Source of the DNA: Daucus carota subsp. sativus
Taxonomy: Eukaryota > Streptophyta > Magnoliopsida > Apiales > Apiaceae
Direction of reading: 5' to 3'
NCBI RefSeq assembly: GCF_001625215.2
Contig: NC_030382.2
Location: 29,374,610-29,438,609, forward strand
Length of the DNA stretch: 64,000 nt
This document shows, piece after piece, positions 47,747 to 58,392 of this stretch. The notes under the pieces were generated by a model. That model was not told the DNA's origin, did not search any database, and saw nothing but the letters and a program-made list of their open reading frames with translations. The position numbers were made by a program, and so were the translations under genes. Numbering within the stretch: the first letter of the stretch is position 1; each line of letters begins with the position of its first letter.

Positions 47747-50700
47747 ATGGGAGATCGACTCGAAGAAGATGAGAAAAGTGCTTTAGATAGTGTAGGTCAT
47801 GCTGATGCACCCACCCCTGCTACTCACAAAACAACCAAGCCATTTAGCCACCAGCTCCGTACTAACACCGGAACTCACATCAAACGGCATCCTCAGCACC
47901 GCAAGCAGAGCCTTGATGACAATGCCATGCGTTGTAACATTTCCTACGGAGGCTCCTCGGATGATGATTTTGGCGCCTACTCTGCCACGCCTGATGCTTG
48001 TCGGTGGGAGGCTACTTCCAATAATGCCGGGGATGAATATCAAACAATGCCCGAGTTTATGGGGAATGACAGCAGTGCCCCCTCCACATTCAAAGCTCCC
48101 ATTCGGGCAGCTGTGCATCCCAACCGCCCTACGTGTGTGGAGTTGAGGCCACATCCACTTAGAGAGACTCAGGTTGGGAGATTTTTGAGGACTATTGCTT
48201 GCACTGACACGCAATTGTGGGCTGGATCGGAGTGTGGGGTTAGGGTATGGAACTTGACCGATGCCTACGAACCTGGCCTTGGGATAGGAGGGAGGGCTAA
48301 GAGAGGGGATGAGGATGCAGCTCCTTTTTACGAGTCTGCTAATACGGCCCCTGCCTTATGTATGATGGCTGATGTTGGTAGTAAATTGGTCTGGAGTGGG
48401 CATAAGGATGGTAAGTTAAGATCCTGGAAGACGGATCAGGCAATGGATGATACTCCTTTCAAGGAAGGGCTTTCGTGGCAGGCTCACCGTACTCCTCTTC
48501 TTGCTTTGACAATATCAGCTTATGGTAAAATCCCTTGATATATTGTGATATTTTCTTCAGTAAGTTCAAATTGTCAATTTTCATGTGAATTTTCTCAATC
48601 TGAAGTACTATGCACAAGATGTACTAACTCGGGACACGTCTGATATAAATAATTCTTCCAGATATTCATGCCTATTTTGTTTGAATTCAGGCGATATATG
48701 GACAGGCTCAGAAGGCGGTGCTATAAGAGTTTGGCCATGGGAAGCCATCGAAAAGTCTCTTTCCCTATCACAAGAGGAAAGGCACATGGCTGCTTTGTTA
48801 GTGGAGAGGTCATTTATCGATCTCAGGGCTCAAGTTACAGTCAATGGGGTCTGTAACATAACTTCGTCGGATGTGAAGGTGTTAATGTCTGATCATTTTA
48901 GAGCTAAAGTGTGGGCAGCTTCATCTATGTCATTCTCCCTATGGTATATTTTCACCTTTGAATTGTGAAAATAATTTTCTAATTTATTTCAGTTGTAATT
49001 AATTTGACAGCTTGTTAACTGCAGGGATGCTCGTACAAGGGAATTGTTGAAAACATTCAATATAGAGGGTCAGATTGAGAATAGAGTTGACATGTCATCT
49101 GTGCCAGATCAAGTACTTGAGGATGATCAGAGTGTGAAATTAGCTACCAAATCAAAAAAAGAAAAAGGCCAATCTAGTTTTCTGCAACGCTCACGCCACG
49201 CTATTATGGGTGCTGCAGATGCAGTTCGTCGAGTAGCCACAAGGGGAACTGGGGCATTTGCTGAGGAAACTAAAAAGACAGAAGCTCTGGTGGTTACTGC
49301 AGATGGTACAATTTATAGTGGATGTTCTAATGGACTGATCATACAGTGGGATGGAAATGGTGTTCGTTTGAGAGATTTTCAGCATCATCCTTGTGCTGTA
49401 CTGTGCTTCTGCACCTACGCGTCTCGTGTATGGGTTGGCTACGTCAGTGGTATGATCCAGTTGATGGATCTGGAAGGCAATCTGACGACCAGTTGGGTCG
49501 GTCATAATTGCCCTGTTATAAAAATGGTCGTTGGTAACGGTAATGTTTATAGCCTGGCCACACATGGTGGTATACGTGGTTGGTCTGTTGCAGCTCCGGG
49601 ACCTATAGATCAAATTATACGACCAGAATTAGCCAAAAAAGAACTTATGTATACGAGCAAAGAGAATTTCAAAATTTTAGTTGGAACTTGGAATGTAAGC
49701 CAAGGAAAACCTTCTAAGGATGCCCTTACGGCATGGTTGGGTGCTGCATCCAACGATGTAGGCATTCTTGTTATCGGACTACAGGAAGTAGAAATGGGGG
49801 CCGGGTTTCTTGCCATGTCTGCAGCAAAAGAAACTGTGAGTTCTAGTCACACTTAATAGTGTAAATATTTTAGGTTAATATAATCATGTATTAGCCTCCT
49901 AGTGGCCTCACTAATGCCTCAGTAAGTACTCAGATACTGATATGTTATCCGATTTAGCAGTAAATATACGTTTGTCCGTGCCTGTACTGTGTTAGGTGGC
50001 TTCTTATACATGAATTGGTCTTATCTGTTATGTGCAAATTCTAGGTAGGACTTGAAGGGAGTTCAATCGGGCAATGGTGGCAGGATGCCATCGGAAAGGT
50101 GCTAGGTGAAGGAACAATTTTTGAACGAGTAGGATCACGGCAATTGGCAGCCTTGCTCATTGCTATCTGGTAAGTATTTTCCACAAAATAGAACAAAATA
50201 CATTTAAATGCCATGTTCTTGTATATAATTTCTACACCCTTATTTATATGTTCATAATCCAGGGTAAGAAAGAATCTTAGAACACATGTGGGGGACCTGG
50301 ATGTTGGCGCCGTTGCCTGCGGTTTAGGCCGAGCCATTGGTAATAAGGTATAACATAAGATCCCATTAAGTTCTCCTCCTAACACCTTGAGATATTATGG
50401 GAACCGGTAACTTGATATAGCTGAATATGTTTTTCACAGGGCCGGCTCCTTGATATAGCTGAATATGTTTTTCACAGGGCCGGCTCATAGTACAGGCCAT
50501 TTAGGCAACCGCCTAAGGCCCCCAATATTAAGAGGCCCCCAATTTTATACTAGTATAGTATATATATGTGTATGTATATATTTGGAAAAAAAATAATTTA
50601 GTTTCATTATATTAATAACAAAATCAAAAATAAGATAAGAATTAATATCTAAATTTTGTGAAAAATTGAAAATTTTGTGTGATCAACTTTTCAAAAACAT

Positions 50701-53201
50701 AATCAAAATACTAGTACAATATTATTAATCATATTTTTATTTTTTGTGCTAACTTAATAAACACTTACTTAAATCCATAACCTAATAAATATGCAAATGA
50801 TTGTTTTATGTGGATGTAACATCATTCTTGTAAATATAAAATAAAAAGAAACACTAGAGATTTTATTGTTATTTAATTTTCCCTTCAGGTTAATTAATTT
50901 TAAATTCAGATTTAATAAAGTTATATATATATATATATATATATGAATATTATATAACTAATTTAGTTTTATTTTACATATTATGTAATTTTGTTTGCCT
51001 CCGATTTTATATATATTTATTTAGACAAATAAACATATATAATTATATGTAGTAGTGTGCATAAAGACTAGTGAAACCTGATGTAAAAATATTATTTTGT
51101 AGCAAGTAAATTTTGTAGTAGTGTGTTTAGGGTGATTCTATGTTAATTTGTAATGTTTAAATATTGTAAAATTTTGTATTTATATTCTTAGTATAATATT
51201 TTAAAAAAATTTAAATTAGGCCTCATTTTTGTGATTCGCCTAAGGCCCCCAAGTTTCTTGAGTCGGCCCTGGTTTTTCACTACCGTCTTCAAAAAGATTT
51301 TACTTGTGTTGAAACATTGTTTACATGGTCCTATGTATATAAACAGGGCGGTGTTGGCTTGAGGTTAAGAGTTTATGATCGGATAATGTGTTTTGTGAAC
51401 TGTCACTTTGCTGCACATTTGGAAGCAGTCAATCGTCGCAATGCTGATTTTGATCATATATATCGAAACATGGCCTTTATTCGGTCACCAAACCTTCTGA
51501 GTAATTCTTCTGGTAAAGTGCTATACCTGTTTTTTTTCTGTCTCTCTGGCCATTTCTACATATTACTCATGGATCTTATTGCTGCAGCTGGTGTCTCATC
51601 AGCTGCTCAAGGGCTTCGCGGTCCAAATGTACGTATATTAATACAAAACTTACTTGATACACTTATTAATCAATGGCTTATACCGGATTAAGCTTGTTTA
51701 TCTTTTATTTTCCAGGCAGTAGAGATTAATCCTGACGAAGGGAAGCCTGACTTGGCTGAAGCAGACATGGTTATCTTTTGTGGTGATTTCAATTACCGAC
51801 TTTTTGGAATAACTTACGACGAAGCCAGAGACTTTGTCTCACAAAGATGTTTTGATTGGCTACGCGAAAAGGATCAATTAAGAGCAGAAATGAAGGCTGG
51901 CAAAGTGTTTCAGGGAATGAGGGAGGCTCTCATCAAGTTTCCGCCGACCTACAAGTTTGAAATTGGGAAACCAGGTTTAGGAGGTATGATTAATAATTAG
52001 TATTACATCCTATTACAGTAGTTCTTTGTTTAAATATTTTTAAATGATAATCTTCTTCTTAAAGGATATGATTCTGGAGAAAAGAAGCGCATCCCTGCGT
52101 GGTGTGACAGGATCTTATATCGAGACAATCGAACAAAGCAAGAAGCAGAGTGCAGTTTAGAGTGCCCTGTAGTGGCTTCTATATTACAGTAAGTTCCATA
52201 AGTACATGCATTTATCTGGCTTGTTGCTTTTTTAATTTGCCTTGCTCCTGACAGGTATCAAGCTTGCATGGAAGTGGTGGAAAGTGACCACAAACCTGTC
52301 CGATGCAAATTCAATGTTGACATTTCTCATGTTGATAGATCTATAAGGAGGCAAGAAATGGGGAAAATCATGAACTCAAACGAAACGATAAGGGCTTTGC
52401 GAGAAGAGCTACGCCACGTTCCCTGTACAAGTATCAGTCCAAACCGCATAACCCTACAAAGCCAAGATTCCTGCAGTTTTAGGATCACCAACAAGAGTGG
52501 AACAGATAATGCCATATTTCACGTAGTCTGTGAAGGACAGGCTACTGTCAAGGACGGTGAAGAACATTTGGAATACCGTTCAAGGGCTTCATATGGTTTT
52601 CCTCGTTGGCTTGAGGTAATTATATCTTGGACAATGCTAGGTATCCAAAAAGTGTTTCCAAATTCTTTTCCCAAATCTAGTTGGCAATGTATGATTGATT
52701 CCACTCACACTAATAATAATGGACCATATGTGTGCACATAAACCACCTAATTAAAATTAGTCATCTGTCTGTCACGTCAACATTTATAATTATCACTCAG
52801 ACAATCACCAAAGATTGTACTAGTTTATTTTCATCTAACGTATTTTTCCGTTTTTGTGTAAGGTGAATCCGGCATCTGGTGTGATCAGACCTGATCAAAC
52901 TGCGGATATTTATGTACGACAAGAGGAGTTCCATAGCTCCGAAGAAAATGCTAATGGTGCAGCACCAGGCTATTTGTCAGAAGACAATCAGGATAAAGAA
53001 GTGGTTTTGTTGGTTATTATAAGGGGCAGTTGCTCGACGGAGTCGAAAACGCATCGACTACATGTACGACATTGTGTCCCATCATCGAAATCAGGCACTG
53101 ACTCTACAAAACCTCGAGGTTCTAGGAAATACAAAGGTAACACCTATCACCGCTCTGGACTTCGACATGGGGGCTCGACTGATGATGATCACAAGAGTTA
53201 G
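47747..53201 (+). CDS. WD40-inositol polyphosphate 5-phosphatase (FRA3/5PTase12-14 group)
   Basis: Eleven exons (47747-48524, 48691-48943, 49025-49835, 50045-50169, 50263-50347, 51347-51512, 51588-51628, 51716-51983, 52065-52188, 52255-52615, 52863-53201) join in phase to 1116 residues. The N-terminal half has WD40-like blades ([61 protein letters not shown]). The C-terminal half is a 5-phosphatase: [53 protein letters not shown] and ESDHKPV, all catalytic or Mg-binding motifs. The tail is an immunoglobulin-like domain. Plant type II enzymes with this WD40 fusion remove the 5-phosphate from PtdIns(4,5)P2, PIP3 and InsP3. FRA3 loss disturbs actin and secondary walls in Arabidopsis. Which of the four paralogues this matches is not clear. 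The start at 47747 follows a CT-rich leader; an in-frame upstream ATG at 47675 is less likely. Intron 5 holds an hAT element. Confidence 0.94.
50411..50486. repeat. Exact 38-bp tandem duplication at an hAT end
   Basis: The block CTTGATATAGCTGAATATG, then TTTTTCACAGGGCCGGCTC, occurs at 50411-50448 and again at 50449-50486. It includes the 8-bp target and the first 12 bases of the hAT element, so a second partial element end precedes the real one. Confidence 0.97.
50475..51271. mobile_element. Non-autonomous hAT element in intron 5
   Basis: The ends are CAGGGCCGGCTCATAG and the mirrored GAGTCGGCCCTG, with subterminal GCCTAAGGCCCCCAA in both arms. A perfect 8-bp target duplication, GTTTTTCA, lies at 50467-50474 and 51272-51279. 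The 797-bp interior is AT-rich and non-coding. The host exons around it are intact. Confidence 0.93.
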
Positions 53202-53706
53202 GATGGTTATAAATGGTAACCAGAAAAAAAAGAAAATGCAAAATATGTTTGGCATTTAGATAGTTCTTGCCACTGCTTGATAAGAAGCTGTGTATTTTCC
53301 TACTGCAGATTACCCTAGTTATAGCATACAAATTGTAAATACTCGGTGTTTATGATCAGTAGTCATTTTCCAAGGATCATCCAGTTTTCTTTTTTAACGG
53401 GGTTTCAGAAGCAAGCTGTTCCGCGTGAACAGATTGTAATTACCATGCTCTTAACACTCCAGCCGACTCCAAACTTGTACTCGTCTTTGTTTTAGTTTTC
53501 TGCTTAAAAAAAATTAATTTTCTTACAGACTTGTACAAGTTCGAGAAATATAATCATCCATTGCAGGTTGACTAAAATATAGACAACAAATAGGTATGAT
53601 TGGAGTGTGAGTTTTCGAGTGGTTGACTATATTTTTTTATTTTGCTATGTCAACTCACATTTTAGCTATGGGCTTTCTATGGTTGGATATGCTGTGGCTA
53701 AATTGG
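53202..53706. other. 3' UTR and MITE-derived flank
   Basis: The first part is probably 3' UTR of the phosphatase gene. From about 53590 the motif GGTTGACTATATTTTTTTATT and ATGTCAACTCA marks a short MITE family also seen at 55240-55340 (inverted) and 57105-57160. The MULE at 53707 inserted next to or into it. Confidence 0.5.
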
Positions 53707-55227
53707 GTGTTGGCCCTCTGGGGCACAATTACTAACAGAAAAGCCCTGTTTGGCACGATCTATTAAAATGATCCTTGGTGTCGCCCCAAAACGCGTCTTC
53801 ATGAGACGTTTCGGGTAAAACGTCACTTCGCTTCACGTTCTGCACAGCTACAGTCACAAAACGGGATTTCGTCCCACGTTCTGCTATGTTTCTTTATTGG
53901 GCTTGCTTTTTAATGGGATTTAGCAAAACGTAGGTTTAACTTACGTTTAACACATTCATATGTAATAATGTAATAAATGAAAAACGCTATTTTATGTAGC
54001 GTTTATTTCAACTTTAAAATATTTTTAAGTATAAATTAATTATTTTAAAACCCAAATATGAATCCTAAAATATTAATGACCGTTAATTTACTTTCTAATT
54101 ATTATTTTATTAAACTGGTTCCTCGGCTTTAGGACCGAAGGCCCTAAGCCTCGAATTAATTAGGGTTTAGACTCGAGGGAGTAGGGCCTAACGGTCCTAC
54201 ACCCTCAATCCTAAACCCTAACCGTCAGCCAATTTAATATACAGTACGAATTAATCATTCTACAACCCAAAGCTAAACCCTAAATGTTAACGATTGTAAA
54301 TAAATTTATTCCGCCGTTTCTCGGCTTTAGGGCCTTCGGCCCTGCAGCCTCGCATTAATTAGGGTTTATGCTCGAGGGAGTAGGACCTAACGGCCCTACA
54401 CCCTCAATCCTAAACCCTAACCGTCGCCCAATTTAATATACAGTATGAATTAATCATTCTACAACCCAAACCTAAACCCTAAATGTTAACGATTGTAAAT
54501 TTATTTATTCCTCTGGTTTCTCGGCTTTAGGGCCTTCGGCCCTGCTGCCTCGCCCTCGAGCCTAAACCCTAACCGTCGCCCAATTTAATATACAGTCTGA
54601 ATTAATCATTCTACAACCCAAACCTAGACCCTAAATGTTAACGATTGTAAATTTATTTATTTCGCTGGTTTCTCGGCTTTAGGGCCTTCGGCCCTGCTGC
54701 CTCGCATTAATTAGGGTTTAGGCTCGAGGGAGTAGGGCCTAAAGGCCCTAAACCCTCAATCCTAAACCCTAATGTCAGTCAATTTAATTTAAAGTATAAA
54801 TTAATCATTTTAAAGCCCAAAAATGAACCCTAAAATATTAAAAACTATTAATTTCAAGTTTTATTATAAACAACAATTTAATTTCAAGTATAAATAAATT
54901 ATTTTAAAATCCAAAAGTGAATCCTAAAATATTTAAAAACTATTAAAACTATTATTTTTTTTTTTTGAAACAAAAAACTATTAAAACTATTAATTCTAAA
55001 GTATATGTAAAATATAAAAACATATATTATAAACGTGACTGTAGGTGACGTTTTGTCTGAATAACAAATAAAAAAGTACAAAACGTGGGTGCGTCTGGCG
55101 TTTCAAGGGGAGTTAGGAAACGCAGCTTAAAGTTGGGTTTTCGAGTGACAGACCGGGGCCATATTTTTATATTGTGCCAGTTGGGTCATTATGTGTCACA
55201 AAGGTGACACTCAAGGCCTTTTCTCGA
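53707..55227. mobile_element. Non-autonomous MULE with telomere-like repeats
   Basis: This 1521-bp element is flanked by the 9-bp duplication CTAAATTGG (53698-53706 and 55228-55236). Its ends are diverged inverted repeats of about 90 bp. Internal inverted blocks near both ends carry AAAACG(T/C) motifs (53790-53940; 55030-55130). The centre is the 200-bp tandem repeat listed separately. There is no coding capacity. Confidence 0.75.
54122..54775. repeat. ~200-bp tandem repeat rich in CCCTAAA
   Basis: Units beginning CGGCTTTAGG start at 54124, 54322, 54522 and 54674. Spacings are 198, 200 and 152 bp, and the third unit has lost about 48 bp. Each has GGGCCTTCGGCCC-like hairpins and several CCTAAACCCTAA or TTAGGGTTTAG motifs matching the plant telomere repeat. 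Confidence 0.92.
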
Positions 55228-55236
55228 CTAAATTGG

Positions 55237-56036
55237 ACCCGTAAGAGTATCTCCAACCATAAAGACCCCTTATCTAAAAATTGAGTTGACATAAAAAAAA
55301 TAAAAATATAGCTAATCTTTTCAAAAAAAAAGCCGCATTCCAACCATACCGACTGATTGTCTATAATTTTAACCTGTGGATGATTAAATTTGTCGAACCT
55401 CTGTAGGCCAGTAAGAAATTTGTAGGAAAATTACACATCATTTATTAACATAACTAATATATTATATTTATAACAATCTAAATATTAATAACATACTAAT
55501 TTTGTTTCAAAAAAAATAACATACTAATTTTGAATTATAACCAACTAGTATAGTCAATATTATCGAAACACAATGTGGTTGAATAAATTTTACCTAATAT
55601 CTTACAGGTCCAATTTAGCCAACGATTATAGACAACTCCATTGGAAATGCTCTAAGATATTATGTAAAATTTGCTGAACCCATAAGACATTGTGCTTCGA
55701 TGGTATTAGTTATAATGTAAATATATTATATTATTAATATTTGGATTGTTATAGATAAATATACCAGTTTTATATGGTAATAAATGGGGTTAATTATCAA
55801 GTTGGTCATTGAAGCGGGCTTAATGTATCAAGTTGGTCACTGAACTCAAAACGGTATCAAGATGGTCACTAAAGTCACCATAAATATCAGACAAGTATCT
55901 TGAAATATAAGTTCAAGTAGTAAAAATATTATTTATAAAGTTTTACACATTATTTTTAAATGTTATCACAAACAACTAAAATTTTATGACTTCTAGTATT
56001 TAAAATAATAGTGATATTAATCCGTAATAAATGATA
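55237..56036. other. Patchwork of short MITE pieces
   Basis: Blocks GTAAGAGTATCTCCAACC, GACATTATGTAAAATTTG-type and CAAGTTGGTCACTGAACTC are recurrent transposon pieces. The stretch at 55590-55710 is an inverted relative of 57690-57800. No gene. Confidence 0.5.
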
Positions 56037-56989
56037 GGGAAATTATGAATGGTACCATTGTGTAATTGGCTTCTCCAAATGGTATCATTTCGTGTTTTTG
56101 ACTTACAGGTGGTACCACTCAGTTTATGATCCGTTAAAGATACTACCATTCCGTCCATCAAAACGTTAAAAATGTTAGTTGACCGTATTTATTTCGTATT
56201 TTTCCTTTAAAAAACACATAAAATACAGTTGATATCTGTATTTTTTCTTTGTGTTCTTGAGTTCTTGAAGATTAAACAACTTTTTGATGATGTTGCTGGT
56301 GTCCGTTTTAAGAGTATGAGTAACCAAATCGAAACTTGAGACGAGTTCTATCTATTTTGATCATCAATTTCACGACACAACATCCTTTGAAAACCAAAAT
56401 ATGGGAAGCTTATACTCAAGCTTCCGCAGTTTCTTGGGACGCAAGCTTCGTATTGTTGATCTATACCGCAACATATTTTGAAGAATAAGGAGATAACGAT
56501 GATAAGTATGCATACATGTATTTGACAATGATAAATGGCTCTCATTTTGTTTTTTTCTGGAGGATCTTGATCAGTTTATTCAAGACATATCATTGATTTG
56601 TAGATGTATTTCTGATCTGCATGAGCTATTTTGGTTTTCAAAGGATGTTGTATCGTGAAATTAATGATCAAAATAGATAGAGCTCGTCTCAAGATTCGAT
56701 TTGGTTACTCATACTCTTAAAACGGACACCGGCAGCATGATCAAAAAGTTGTTTAATCTTCAAAAACTCAAGAACACAAAGAAAAATATGGATATGAACT
56801 GTTATTTATGTGTTTTTAAAGGAAAAATATGAAAAAAATACGGCCAACTAACGTTTTTAACGTTTTGATGGACGGAATGGTAGTATCTTTAACGGATCAT
56901 AAATTGAGTGGTACCACTTGTAAGTCAAAAACACGAAATGGTACCATTTAGAGAAGCCAATTACACAATAGTACCATTCATAATTTCCC
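56037..56989. mobile_element. Foldback Pack-MULE with 360-bp arms
   Basis: The 9-bp target duplication TAAATGATA (56028-56036 and 56990-56998) flanks a 953-bp element. The arms (about 56037-56397 and 56633-56989) are long, well-conserved inverted copies starting GGGAAATTATGAATGGTACC. The roughly 235-bp centre holds a receptor-gene fragment. Confidence 0.93.
56348..56545 (-). pseudogene. Captured GUB_WAK receptor N-terminal fragment
   Basis: The minus-strand frame starts MRAIYHCQIHVCILIIVISL, a signal peptide, then CGIDQQYEACVPRNCG and SLSISFPYF. The YEAC-P-NCG-ISFPF pattern is the start of the GUB_WAK galacturonan-binding domain of plant WAK-like/LRK10L receptors. The frame then runs into the inverted arm, so domain and kinase are absent. 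Captured exon fragment. Confidence 0.75.
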
Positions 56990-57518
56990 TAAATGATATG
57001 TAATCTTCCTACAGATTTTTACAGACCTTCGACAAATATAGTAATATGTAGGAGGTTGATATATTGATAGACAAGGGGTGGGTGTAATTGAAGTGATTTT
57101 TCTAATAGATTGACTATATTTTTATTTTTTATATGCCAACTCAATTTCCAACTAAGGGATCCTCATGAGCTCTAAGAGATGTCTATGGTGGAGTGTGATT
57201 TTTTGAAGAGGTTGTTATATTTTTTTAATTTTAGTATGCAAGGCCCCGAAAATCTTAGAGGCCCCAAATTTTGAGACCCTAAATTTTTATTAAATAAAAA
57301 GAGGTTAAAATTTAAACTATAAAGTACATGAAACTGTTAATCAGTTCATTCGAGCTCTTATTTTTTGTTTTATTTCGATTCTCAATCACTCGAAATTTAT
57401 GTAAAACCAGATATTACTTATTAGATTACAATTCATATATTTTAAGAAACATAAAAATTACTTTACATGTTATTTTTTGTTCAATATTTAAAAATTATGT
57501 TGTTAAAACAATCGAATA

Positions 57519-57525
57519 GTGTGTG

Positions 57526-57578
<53 letters not shown>
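57519..57578. repeat. (GT)n(TA)n microsatellite
   Basis: A short GT run followed by about 40 bp of pure TA. Confidence 0.95.
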
Positions 57579-57582
<4 letters not shown>

Positions 57583-57659
57583 TTCTATTATTAATTTTTT
57601 GCATAGGGCAAACTTTCGCTTCTAGCTCATTTTTTAGTTAAGTTTTTTTTTTAAAAGAT

Positions 57660-57835
57660 CGGAGATACTAGTTGTAATTACGTTTAGAGCATCTCCAACA
57701 GCGTTGGCTATAATCGTTGGCTAAATTGGACCTGTAAGACATTATGTAAAATTTGTTGAACCTGTAAGACATTTTGCTTCAATAGTATTGGCTATATTGG
57801 TTGGCTATTGTGACTGGTCACCATAGATTATAAAA
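57660..57835. mobile_element. Short MITE fragment (GAGCATCTCCAACA type)
   Basis: GAGCATCTCCAACAGCGTTGG, TTGGCTAAATTGGACCTGTAA and ACATTATGTAAAATTTGTTG repeat, inverted, the pieces at 55590-55710. From 57000 to 57660 only similar scraps and a microsatellite are seen. Confidence 0.5.
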
Positions 57836-58392
57836 TCTTGGCAATTACTTAATACCAGTAAATGTTTGGGTCTTCCCAGTCACTGTCATATAGACATCTA
57901 AGATCTCAAAGGAGTACCATGCTTATTTGCAGGGGTGTATAAAGCATCAGAGTTTATAATCATTGTCTAATTTACTGAGAGAAAATGCAAATTAATCAGT
58001 CTCACTTATAATTAAGATATGTGAAGTAATAGAGTCTCAATGATATCAACATGCATATGTTGTAATATAGTAGCACAAAATTGAGATCAAGATTAAAGAA
58101 CTGAACTGAGATTCATGATTACTAATTCAGATCATGCTTCATAATATCTTCACAGGTTATTTGTCTCAGAGAGAAAAAAAAAATTGAGATCATCTATCAA
58201 GATTCAGAGTTTACAAACATCAGAGTTTATCGTCAGAGAATGACGTCAGAGAATGTCATCAGAGTATAACAAGCAGAGTATATCATCAGAGAATGTCATC
58301 AGATTTTAATAATCAGAGAATATCATGGCAAATTTGTGAGCAATACATATGGTAATTTGACAATTGAAATTTGAAAGATCTGACCAGTATGT

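Noticed and set aside
54122-54775. CRISPR-like regular repeat
   Set aside because: Units are about 200 bp with no short spacers, in a plant genome; it is a tandem repeat inside a MULE.
54122-54775. True telomere or chromosome end
   Set aside because: The CCCTAAA words are embedded in longer units with unique flanks and a 9-bp target duplication around the element.
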